A stretch of 24,134 nucleotides of DNA from an uncultured Balneolaceae bacterium (lineage in GTDB: Bacteria > Bacteroidota > Rhodothermia > Balneolales > Balneolaceae). The position numbers and the translations under genes are program-made. The notes beneath the pieces were generated by a model. It was not told the DNA's origin. It saw nothing but the letters and a program-made list of their open reading frames with translations, and did no database searches. Below are positions 8,372 to 14,966 of the stretch, piece by piece (position 1 is the first letter of the stretch; every line of letters starts with the position of its first letter). Location of the stretch: the NCBI GenBank assembly GCA_937982515.1, contig CALJMB010000200.1, positions 1-24,134 on the forward strand. The letters run 5' to 3'.

Positions 8372-9490
8372 TTATTCTTTCAGCATTGGGCTGATAATTT
8401 CACCCTCATGGGTGATGGTGGTATTTAGTGTGATTTCATCCTCGAAGTCGAAGTGGGGCTTTCCATCTTCGAGCAGATGGTTTAGTAAAGCCATCATATT
8501 TCTGGAATAGAGCTGGCTGGCGTGGTAGGCGAGTTGACTGGCCAGATTCAGCGGACCAACAATCTTTACTTCATTTACTTCTTTGATTTCTCCCGCTTCG
8601 GTCAATTCGCAATTTCCGCCCTGTTCCGCAGCCAAGTCCACAATCACCGAACCCGGATGCATATCGTGTACCATCTCCTTGGTAATGAGAAGGGGAGCAG
8701 GCCGGCCCGGAATCAGCGCCGTAGTGATGACGATATCCGATTTCCTGACGTGTTCGTGAATTACCTGCCGCTGGCGTTCCTGCTTATCTTCAGAGAGCTC
8801 TTTGGCATATCCGCCCTCGGTCTCGGTATCCTCTTCCAGGGGCACTTCAACAAATTTCGCCCCCAGGCTTTCTACCTGTTCTTTTACAACCGGGCGCACG
8901 TCAAAGGCTTCCACAACGGCACCAAGACGTTTGGTAGTAGCTATGGCTTGCAAACCGGCCACGCCGGCTCCCAATACCAGTACTTTGGCAGGCGCTATGG
9001 TCCCGGCAGCCGTCATCATCATTGGCAAATAGCGATCCAGTTCACTCGCGCCGATCAGAGCAGCTTTATAACCGGCAATGGAGCTCATAGAAGATAAGGC
9101 GTCCATGTTCTGGGCACGCGAAATACGGGGAATAGCATCCATACCGAGCGCTGTAATTCCCTTTTCTTTCAGGAAGTCTACAACATCACGGTTTTGCAGA
9201 GCCCAAAGGAAGCAAACCAGTATGGCGCCTTTCTTTAACTGTTTCAGGTCTTCCCGGGGCGGGGTTTGAATACTCAACAGAATATCGGCCCCGGAGAATA
9301 GCCCGGCGCGGTCATCAATGATAGTAGCGCCGGCTTCTTCATAAGCACTATCCAGATAGTTGGAAGCCAGGCCCGCGTCTTTTTCTACGGAGACGCTCAG
9401 TCCTTTTTCAATGAGCTTCTTAACAGTCTCGGGTGTCAGAGACACCCGTTTTTCATGTTCCGCTGTTTCCTTTGGTACTGCGACAACCAC
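8372..9490 (-). CDS. pntAA: NAD(P) transhydrogenase subunit alpha part 1 (NAD-binding)
   Basis: This is the soluble NAD(H)-binding chain of the transhydrogenase, 372 residues, from the alanine dehydrogenase/PNT family. The N-terminal half shows VAVPKETAEHEKRVSLTP, and the Rossmann part shows VLVLGAGVAGLQAIATTKRLGA with EAFDVRP after it. A later motif is VIVDLAAEQGGNCELT. It passes hydride to the NADP site in PntB. The start at 9490 is a GTG. A stop lies in frame 8 codons upstream, and this start gives the expected M-x-x-x-VPKE beginning. It is the first gene of the operon, so the promoter should lie within 9491-9650. Alanine dehydrogenase is unlikely because the two partner genes follow. Confidence 0.94.
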   Translation of the reverse strand: MVVAVPKETAEHEKRVSLTPETVKKLIEKGLSVSVEKDAGLASNYLDSAYEEAGATIIDDRAGLFSGADILLSIQTPPREDLKQLKKGAILVCFLWALQNRDVVDFLKEKGITALGMDAIPRISRAQNMDALSSMSSIAGYKAALIGASELDRYLPMMMTAAGTIAPAKVLVLGAGVAGLQAIATTKRLGAVVEAFDVRPVVKEQVESLGAKFVEVPLEEDTETEGGYAKELSEDKQERQRQVIHEHVRKSDIVITTALIPGRPAPLLITKEMVHDMHPGSVIVDLAAEQGGNCELTEAGEIKEVNEVKIVGPLNLASQLAYHASQLYSRNMMALLNHLLEDGKPHFDFEDEITLNTTITHEGEIISPMLKE

Positions 9491-10173
9491 TTCTACCCTC
9501 GCTACGTATTAGTTAATTTAGGATTGTTCAAACCGATTAAAAATGACGTAGCAAAGGAAAGAAATTGATGCGTATAAAGCAAATAAATTAAGGGATGAGA
9601 TGCAGTATACATAATATAAATAAAGAAGGCCAAAACGTTTGCAAAATGCTTTAGCCCCTGGGGTATCATAAAGGGTGCCTGGGGATTTCGTTATTTAAAC
9701 GACCTTGGTTTTGCCAAATCCCGATCTTTTTTAGTACCATGAATGTTAATTTTAAAATGATCAGGATGGATAAATGCTAAACTCTACCCTGCACGTTTGT
9801 ACAGTGATTATGACTTCAGGAAGGAAATAAAATCAAGAACAAGCAAAAAGATCCAATAACGCCCGGGCTGTGTTAACCGTTAATGTCTTTAGTTGTACGG
9901 CGCATTGGGTCAATAGATCAGCGTCTTCATGGCAAACCTGTATATGCTGAGGCCCCGGCAGCGGGATTGGCTCAGAAATAAGCAGAAAGGTCAGAATGAC
10001 CGTCTCGACAGATAGTCTTTGAAGGGTTATTCAGAGGCGTTATGATTCTGCAGGTTTGAATCCTAATAAGTATATTTGCCCTTTTAGGTTATGTTGACAT
10101 TCAGCCTGGGAATGTCAACGCGCCCTGGCCCTGAACAAATCTACAGGTTCACCTACTCAGCCGTCTTTAAAAT
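9491..10173. other. Gap between the pnt operon and the DUF1801 gene
   Basis: These 683 bases should hold the pntAA promoter near 9491-9650, but I could not fix the boxes. The minus strand is open from 10030 to a stop at 9833-9835 (about 66 codons, no ATG). It reads reasonably protein-like (..EPIPLPGPQHIQVCHEDAD..) but matches nothing I know, so it may be a relic or chance. A hairpin repeat lies at 10093-10119. No RNA gene was recognised. Confidence 0.5.
10093..10119. repeat. GACATTC...GGGAATGTC hairpin repeat
   Basis: The arms are GTTGACATTC and GAATGTCAAC, perfect over 10 bp, with loop AGCCTGG. A decayed second copy at 12359-12381 has GCCGACATTC-GGCCTGG-GAATATGAC. From general knowledge this 'GACATTCAGCCTGGGAATGTC' unit is often found as a dispersed repeat in Bacteroidota intergenic DNA. 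Confidence 0.75.
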
Positions 10174-10628
10174 ATGCAGATAAAAGCCGACACCGTTGAA
10201 AAATATATGAAGGCGATTCCCGATGATCGCAGAGAAGCTGTTCAAAAACTGCTTAATGTGATTCACGATAACATTCCGGAAGGGTTTATAGAAACCATTC
10301 AATACTCTATGCCTTGTTATGTAGTTCCGCATGAGCGATACCCCGCCGGCTACCATGCAAGCCCGAAAGATCCGCTCCCGTTTCTCAGCATTGCTTCACA
10401 AAAAACCATGTCGCCCTGTATCATATGGGAATCTATGCAGATGAAGAATTGCTGCGGTGGTTTCGGACAGAATACCCGAAACACAGCCCAACCAAGCTGG
10501 ATATGGGAAAGAGTTGCATCCGATTCAAAAATCCCGATAACATCCCCTTTGAGTTGATCGGTGAACTTGCATCAAAAATGAGCGTAGATGAGTGGATAAG
10601 GATTTACGAAAAACAGGTGAATCGGTAG
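10174..10628 (+). pseudogene. DUF1801-family protein, frameshifted at an A6 tract
   Basis: The first 77 codons (ATG at 10174, through ...LPFLSIASQK) and the downstream -1 frame (AAC at 10404 through the stop at 10628, 74 residues, NHVALYHMGIYADEELL...KLDMGKSCIRFK) together form a complete DUF1801 (YdhG/YjbR-like fold) protein of about 151 residues. This is a small cytoplasmic domain of unknown role. The switch falls exactly on six As at 10400-10405. With seven As the reading frame would be whole. As it stands, the upstream frame runs on to 10557 with an unrelated tail. The cause may be a true loss of function, a homopolymer sequencing or assembly error, or slippage during expression. The neighbouring small genes appear unrelated. 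Confidence 0.85.
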
Positions 10629-10705
10629 GTGCATGGCGAGAGCAACGGTTATAGCCATTAATAATTACTTAGAAGTAAATACAATATACCGCCAAACTCC
10701 CTACG

Positions 10706-11512
10706 TTGGACCACGTGTTTCGGTTTTATATTAACAGTAGCATTCATGTTGCACTGGCCGTACTTGCCTTTACAGGTGTTACCTTGCATCACCTGAGCCT
10801 GCCCGGTAATGTAAATCTGCTCGCTTTTATATTTTTTGCTTCCGTAACCGGATACAACATGGTAAAGTACGCTGATCTCGCGGGTTTCAGGCACTTCAAC
10901 CTACCGGGCCAATTGCAGGTTATCCAGATTTTTTCAGCACTCTGCTTCGCCGGGATGGTTTATTCGTCCTTTCAACTTTCCTGGCCGGTTATCGCAGCTG
11001 CGGTAAGTATGGGATTCCTGACCTTTTTCTATGCCCTTCCCTTCATCAACCGAAGTAATCTGAGAAGTGTGGCAGGTATAAAAATACTGATCATCGCACT
11101 GGTCTGGGCCGGCACAACTGTCCTCCTTCCGGCACTGAACGCAGAAATGTTCGATCGGGATACGGCAATAGAATTTATTCAGCGCTTCCTCTTCGTGATG
11201 GTACTGATGTTGCCCTTTGAAATCCGCGACCTGCAATTTGATAAACCGGAACTGGCAACTCTTCCACAAACCATCGGCATCAGAAATACTAAAAAAGTTG
11301 GCGGGATGCTTCTCCTTGGTATAGTCCTGCTAGAACCTTTTGAGACATCTGTGTCTCTTTCTCACAGCCCGGCCCTGCTGGGAATCTGCCTCATCACCTT
11401 CCTTTTCCTGATGGGCTCCAATATGAACAACAGCCCCTGGTATACCTCCTTCTGGGTGGAAGCCATACCGATCGGGTGGTGGGCAGGGCTGATGATTTCC
11501 GGCGGAGGGTAA
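10706..11512 (+). CDS. UbiA-like polytopic membrane protein
   Basis: A membrane protein of 268 residues with about eight hydrophobic segments, resembling the UbiA prenyltransferase superfamily. Members of that superfamily attach prenyl chains to quinone or tetrapyrrole precursors. The best evidence is EIRDLQFDKPELATLPQTIG (172-191), which fits the second Asp-rich motif and its TLP...G tail. The region after helix 4 (SVAGIKILIIALVWAGTT) also fits. The first Asp-rich motif is poor: GYNMVKYADLAG (49-60) keeps only N51 and D57 instead of NDxxDxxxD, so catalytic activity is uncertain. The start is TTG at 10706. An in-frame stop lies at 10676-10678 and no ATG lies between; a GTG at 10715 is the alternative. 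It stands alone, with no quinone-pathway gene beside it. Confidence 0.7.
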   Translation: MDHVFRFYINSSIHVALAVLAFTGVTLHHLSLPGNVNLLAFIFFASVTGYNMVKYADLAGFRHFNLPGQLQVIQIFSALCFAGMVYSSFQLSWPVIAAAVSMGFLTFFYALPFINRSNLRSVAGIKILIIALVWAGTTVLLPALNAEMFDRDTAIEFIQRFLFVMVLMLPFEIRDLQFDKPELATLPQTIGIRNTKKVGGMLLLGIVLLEPFETSVSLSHSPALLGICLITFLFLMGSNMNNSPWYTSFWVEAIPIGWWAGLMISGGG

Positions 11513-11720
11513 CGAGGGTGAACAGCTCATACACTTCCATAAATAGCATGAGTTCGGGAGAAATAAGGATAACATGTAAGAGCACTTTCTGCCTTGGCCC
11601 TTGAGGGGAGAGTTCTCTGGCGCTTTATTTCTTATCCCGAACGCACGTTAAACAGCTATATCCTGAATACTTGTAGCGGTTGCGCCCAAACCGGTTTGAA
11701 GATCTTTTAAAGGCCTATGA

Positions 11721-12185
11721 TTATTCTATGGAAACGCGTTTATAAAAAATGTAATCGGTTACGATGGGTTCAATACCGCAATTTCTGAATTCGCGGGCAA
11801 TCTGCCCCCGGTGATACGTCGAGTGGTTTACTATATGAATCAGAATATCTAGCAACGAATTAGAAAATGACCGTCCTTTAGAATTTGTATATGTAATAAT
11901 TTTCGACAGGTCGTCAGTTTCCAATATTCCTGATGTTGCTCTATGGTTTTCCGCGTCTAATTCTTTTACTTCATGCAACGGACGAACATCCCAAACCCCA
12001 GTCACTGGCTGGCCGAGTGACCGGCTAAGCCAAATTTGATGTGCGTTTACAACATGGTTAAGAAGTTGAACGGACTTTTCTGATGCACCTTGTGAGTACT
12101 TTTCAAAAGCAACAATTAGATCGCTATTCGATTTGGCGTTGTACTCAAAGAGCCCGCTGAGTAAAAATTTGATTTCTGATGACAT
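11721..12185 (-). CDS. DinB-family four-helix protein
   Basis: A small protein of 154 residues from the DinB/YfiT-like family, four-helix bundles that often bind a divalent metal. Some members are thiol transferases, others stress-induced proteins of unknown role. Three histidines in the usual places are visible: H49 in LLNHVVNAHQIW and H121 and H125 in HIVNHSTYHRGQIA. The ATG at 12185 is chosen; a TTG three codons upstream (12194) is possible. Codon use looks more AT-rich than in the housekeeping genes here, which could hint at a different origin, though this is an eye estimate. It is convergent with the UbiA-like gene. DinB here is the Bacillus name and has nothing to do with DNA polymerase IV. 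Confidence 0.8.
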   Translation of the reverse strand: MSSEIKFLLSGLFEYNAKSNSDLIVAFEKYSQGASEKSVQLLNHVVNAHQIWLSRSLGQPVTGVWDVRPLHEVKELDAENHRATSGILETDDLSKIITYTNSKGRSFSNSLLDILIHIVNHSTYHRGQIAREFRNCGIEPIVTDYIFYKRVSIE

Positions 12186-12726
12186 AGAGAACAAAAATAA
12201 ATAACTGTATCACTTTCACTTTGTAACAGCCCGTATTTCCATTACGTTGAGGCATCTATAAATATAAACAACAAACACTTACGCGCCAGTACAAAATACG
12301 TACCAGTGAGCGAAAGGCTATGAAATGCACTATCATTTCATTTCGTATTATCAAGGAGTGCCGACATTCGGCCTGGGAATATGACTTTGCGAGCAAGTGA
12401 TTCGCATGGCATAAAGGGCATAGCTCTTCTCATCCGCCAGCCGGCGGACCATGCTCTATGCTCTATGCGCTTTGCCCGTAACGTAGCGACGCCCACAACC
12501 TGTTCCCGGGAATTCGGAACGGGTCAACCCCAAGACACACCGCACGTTGAATGTAAACACACTCTAATCTTGGATATCGGGTTATACACCGGGTTTCAAT
12601 ATTTGGGAGAGATGGCCTGTTCAGCAGTAATCCGGATTGAAGATAGCCGCGAGGCCGGAGACGGGAACGAGACTCGATTCATGTGGTTAAAATGGAGAGT
12701 ACAATTTTTAAAAACAGGTATCAATT
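12186..12726. other. Repeat-scarred gap
   Basis: I see no supported gene in these 541 bases. The stretch is a patchwork of short dispersed units: a decayed GACATTC-GGCCTGG-GAAT hairpin at 12359-12381, a TCCGCC-AGCC-GGCGGA hairpin near 12430-12447 followed by repeated CATGCTCTATG-like words, and an AT-rich lead into the next gene. A plus-strand open frame from 12381 crosses these repeats and is rejected. Confidence 0.55.
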
Positions 12727-13092
12727 ATGAAAAAAGTACAAAACCAGGGACAATACGAAATCTTTGAAACCACAAAAGATCATCAAATACTTACACTGGA
12801 TGAAAAAGAGTGGTATGCGCTGATTGAAGGAGAAAAGGGAGAAATCATTGTGCATTCCGACTCAGATCACAAAAAGAAAAAAACTCTTCGGAAAGGACGA
12901 TTCTACCTGGTTGATTTCGAAGACGACCCCGATTTCAACGATATACCCCACCTGTTTCTGCAACAGGATAACCGGTATAATGAATTCCTCCTGCCTAACG
13001 GACTCCCCACTAAAAGCGATCACCAGAAGAAACTGATCCGTTCGGATAAAACAGTGTCTGAAGATAAAATCAGAGAGAAAATCACACAATAA
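12727..13092 (+). CDS. Small hydrophilic protein, function unknown
   Basis: A 121-residue soluble protein that I cannot assign to a family. It is rich in Lys, Asp and Glu. The first part (about 8-75) looks like a compact beta-rich domain (YEIFETTKDHQILTLDEKEWYALIEG, then KGRFYLVDFEDDPDFNDIPHLFLQ). It ends in a Lys-rich, probably disordered tail (about 95-121). There is no signal peptide and no membrane segment. The reading frame has coding-like codon use, and the ATG at 12727 follows an AT-rich leader with no clear Shine-Dalgarno. It stands alone, with a hairpin repeat 64 bases after its stop. It could be a lineage-restricted conserved protein. Confidence 0.7.
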   Translation: MKKVQNQGQYEIFETTKDHQILTLDEKEWYALIEGEKGEIIVHSDSDHKKKKTLRKGRFYLVDFEDDPDFNDIPHLFLQQDNRYNEFLLPNGLPTKSDHQKKLIRSDKTVSEDKIREKITQ

Positions 13093-13155
13093 GACTTTAG
13101 ACAGAGCACTGGAGCATTATTGTTGTAAACATGAGTTCTATCCTGACTCGTCCTC

Positions 13156-13188
13156 ACTGATCCGATCACCCGGAGTGATCGGATCAGT
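13156..13188. repeat. Dispersed hairpin, copy 2
   Basis: ACTGATCCGATCAC pairs perfectly over 14 bp with GTGATCGGATCAGT around a 5-base loop (CCGGA). The arms are those of the palindrome at 27-61, with one change beside the loop. It lies in the gap between the small unknown gene and trxB. An AAAA stretch rather than T follows, so a terminator role is doubtful in the plus direction. Read on the minus strand it would be preceded, not followed, by Ts. Confidence 0.85.
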
Positions 13189-13331
13189 AAAAAGCATCCC
13201 GTGTCTGTCAGCCGGCGGAGGGGCAAGATGAACGTTCAGTAGAGCATTCAACAGCCCTGTCTCCTGATCTTCTAACCGACTATCTATAAGCCTTATAGAA
13301 AATTCAACTCAATCCTTACAGCTTTTTTTTG

Positions 13332-13339
13332 TATTTTTG
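13332..13339 (+). promoter_or_regulatory. Possible Bacteroidota-type -7 box for trxB
   Basis: TATTTTTG matches the TAnnTTTG -7 consensus known for Bacteroidota sigma factors and lies 33 bases before the trxB ATG. A matching -33 TTTG box is not evident upstream, so the call is weak. Confidence 0.3.
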
Positions 13340-13372
13340 AGATGAATTTCTAAAAAAGATATAGAGACAGGA

Positions 13373-14353
13373 ATGGAAGACATTGCAGGAAAAACGTTTG
13401 ATGTTGTAATTGTGGGCAGCGGGCCCGCAGGCTTGACCGCTGCCTTATATGCGGCCAGAGCCGATTTGAACCCTCTCGTATTTGAAGGACCTGAACCCGG
13501 CGGACAACTCATGCAGACTACGGATGTCGAGAACTTTCCCGGTTATCCGGAAGGGGTAATGGGTCCCCAAATGATGCAGGATTTCAGGGAGCAAGCCGTA
13601 CGTTTCGGAGCCGATTGCCGCTATGGAATGGTAACCGATATCCAATTTGATAAACGCCCCTACAAGCTGACAGTGGATGAAGAGACCGAGCTGTACGCAC
13701 ATAGCCTCATTATTTCTACGGGCGCTTCGGCCCGATGGCTGCAGCTGCCGAGTGAACAGCGGCTCCGCGGCAGGGGCGTTTCAGCCTGTGCAACCTGCGA
13801 TGGCGCATTTTTCAGAGATCAGCACATCATCGTTGTAGGCGGAGGGGATACTGCTATGGAAGAGGCCACCTTTCTCACCAAGTTTGCAAGCAAAGTAACG
13901 GTGCTTCACCGACGGGAGAAATTGAGGGCCTCCAAGGCCATGCAGGCCCGGGCTTTTGCCGACGAGAAGATTGAATTCATGTGGAATACTGAACTCCAGG
14001 AAATACTCGGAGACCAGGTAGTTGAAGGAGTGAAAGTACTTAATAACAAAACGCATGAGATCACTACCCTGGAAGATGTAACGGGTGTGTTTGTTGCTAT
14101 CGGGCATAAACCCAATACAGACCTTTTCAAGGGGGTTTTGGATATGGATGATGTAGGATACATCAAAACCGAAGGCCAGTCAACCAGAACCAACCTCCCC
14201 GGGATCTTTGCCTGTGGCGATGTGATGGACCCGGTTTATCGCCAGGCAGTTACAGCGGCCGGAACCGGTTGCCGGGCGGCTCTTGACGCTGAGCGCTACC
14301 TCTCCGGCAATGAGATGAGCGAAGAAGCCATAGCCGAAGAGCACTGGAAATAG
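13373..14353 (+). CDS. trxB: Thioredoxin-disulfide reductase
   Basis: A cytoplasmic FAD enzyme of 326 residues that reduces thioredoxin with NADPH. The FAD-binding GSGPAG motif is at 15-20, the redox pair is CATC at 139-142, the NADPH-binding GGGDTAMEEA is at 156-165 with HRREKLRASKAM after it for the 2'-phosphate, and the second FAD motif GIFACGDV with YRQAVTAAGTGCRAALDAE is near the C-terminus. All are in standard order, and the length is normal for the low-molecular-weight type. The HRR pattern indicates NADPH rather than ferredoxin or flavin as donor. It is probably monocistronic: a gap with repeats precedes it, and a strong hairpin separates it from a convergent DUF4342 gene. Confidence 0.96.
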   Translation: MEDIAGKTFDVVIVGSGPAGLTAALYAARADLNPLVFEGPEPGGQLMQTTDVENFPGYPEGVMGPQMMQDFREQAVRFGADCRYGMVTDIQFDKRPYKLTVDEETELYAHSLIISTGASARWLQLPSEQRLRGRGVSACATCDGAFFRDQHIIVVGGGDTAMEEATFLTKFASKVTVLHRREKLRASKAMQARAFADEKIEFMWNTELQEILGDQVVEGVKVLNNKTHEITTLEDVTGVFVAIGHKPNTDLFKGVLDMDDVGYIKTEGQSTRTNLPGIFACGDVMDPVYRQAVTAAGTGCRAALDAERYLSGNEMSEEAIAEEHWK

Positions 14354-14359
14354 ATCCAA

Positions 14360-14413
14360 TTGGCAGGAGGCAGCTGCAGCGGGCGGATTAATCCTGCCTG
14401 CTGCCACTGCCAA
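14360..14413. terminator. Long hairpin between convergent genes, possible two-way terminator
   Basis: TTGGCAG at 14360-14366 pairs with CTGCCAA at 14407-14413. The centre is a perfect 10-bp palindrome (GGATTAATCC, 14385-14394). Between them GCAG/CTGC blocks pair with small bulges. It starts 6 bases after the trxB stop and ends 4 bases before the stop of the opposing DUF4342 gene, as expected of a shared terminator, though there is no U-tract. Confidence 0.5.
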
Positions 14414-14417
14414 CAGC

Positions 14418-14858
14418 CTACTCGTCTTTCTTGCCTACCGTCTTATCTGTTTTTGATTCCTTGTCTTTATTGGAAACATCCTCTCCTTCGTCATCCTCAT
14501 CTTTGACCTCGATTATTTCCGGCTCGACCTCCACTTCATATTCGTCCCTTTCACTCTCTCCTCCCTCTTCTTCAGGATATTTTTCAACGATAATCTTTAT
14601 ATCATTTAAAAAAAGCGCAAACATCCCGATAGCCGATACCACCGGAGCCATAGCTGTGACCAGTGCCGTGCCGGCAACACCGGCTGTCAACTGAGTCTGA
14701 AACAGGACTTTCCCTTTTTTGTCTTCGATGATCAACCGCCGGGCATTGCCTTCCCTGACCAATCTCCTGATCTGGTTAATGACTTCAGAAATTGTCCCTC
14801 TGATCTCTTCTGTGAACCCTTTTTTGGAGCTGGATGTCTTCATAATCTGCTTGTTCAT
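14418..14858 (-). CDS. DUF4342 domain protein with acidic tail
   Basis: A protein of 146 residues. The first 90 residues fit DUF4342: a helical start (EEIRGTISEVINQIRRLVREGN), then RRLIIEDKKGKVLFQTQLTAGVAGTA, then a hydrophobic stretch (about 58-85) that could be one or two membrane passes, then IKIIVEKY. DUF4342 proteins have no defined role. The C-terminal third (about 93-146) is an extremely acidic, low-complexity tail of Glu, Asp, Val and Lys, unusual for the domain and probably disordered. A start at 14858 is used; an ATG at 14843 is also in frame. The gene is divergent from comM with 108 bases between starts. Confidence 0.75.
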   Translation of the reverse strand: MNKQIMKTSSSKKGFTEEIRGTISEVINQIRRLVREGNARRLIIEDKKGKVLFQTQLTAGVAGTALVTAMAPVVSAIGMFALFLNDIKIIVEKYPEEEGGESERDEYEVEVEPEIIEVKDEDDEGEDVSNKDKESKTDKTVGKKDE

Positions 14859-14954
14859 GGGTTAAAAATGAAAATAATCTTCCTGAATTGAAATTTTTTT
14901 GTAAGGAATGGTCTGCGAACTAGTCTTACTACGTATAACCGTTAATAAAGATTC

Positions 14955-14960
14955 AAGGAG
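14955..14960 (+). promoter_or_regulatory. Strong Shine-Dalgarno of comM
   Basis: AAGGAG sits 6 bases before the comM ATG. Most genes in this window lack such a site, so it confirms the start at 14967. The same core and spacing appear before the 27-codon ORF at 17408. Confidence 0.75.
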
Positions 14961-14966
14961 TAACCC

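Noticed and set aside
9833..10030. Minus-strand open stretch of about 66 codons
   Set aside because: It has no ATG and no recognised family. A stop-free run of this length arises by chance often enough in 24 kb read in six frames. It is kept only as a note in the gap entry.
10020..10075. tRNA-like T-arm word (GGTTTGAATCC)
   Set aside because: No acceptor stem, D-arm or anticodon arm can be paired around it.
10399..10407. Classical programmed -1 frameshift signal in the DUF1801 gene
   Set aside because: AAAAAAC is present but in the wrong phase (AA-AAA-AC rather than A-AAA-AAC), and I see no clear stem-loop just after it. Indel or error is the simpler view.
12381..12767. Plus-strand open frame of 128 codons
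   Set aside because: It crosses several short dispersed repeats, overlaps the better-supported gene at 12727, and its composition (mixed Cys, His, Arg, no domain) looks like translated non-coding DNA.
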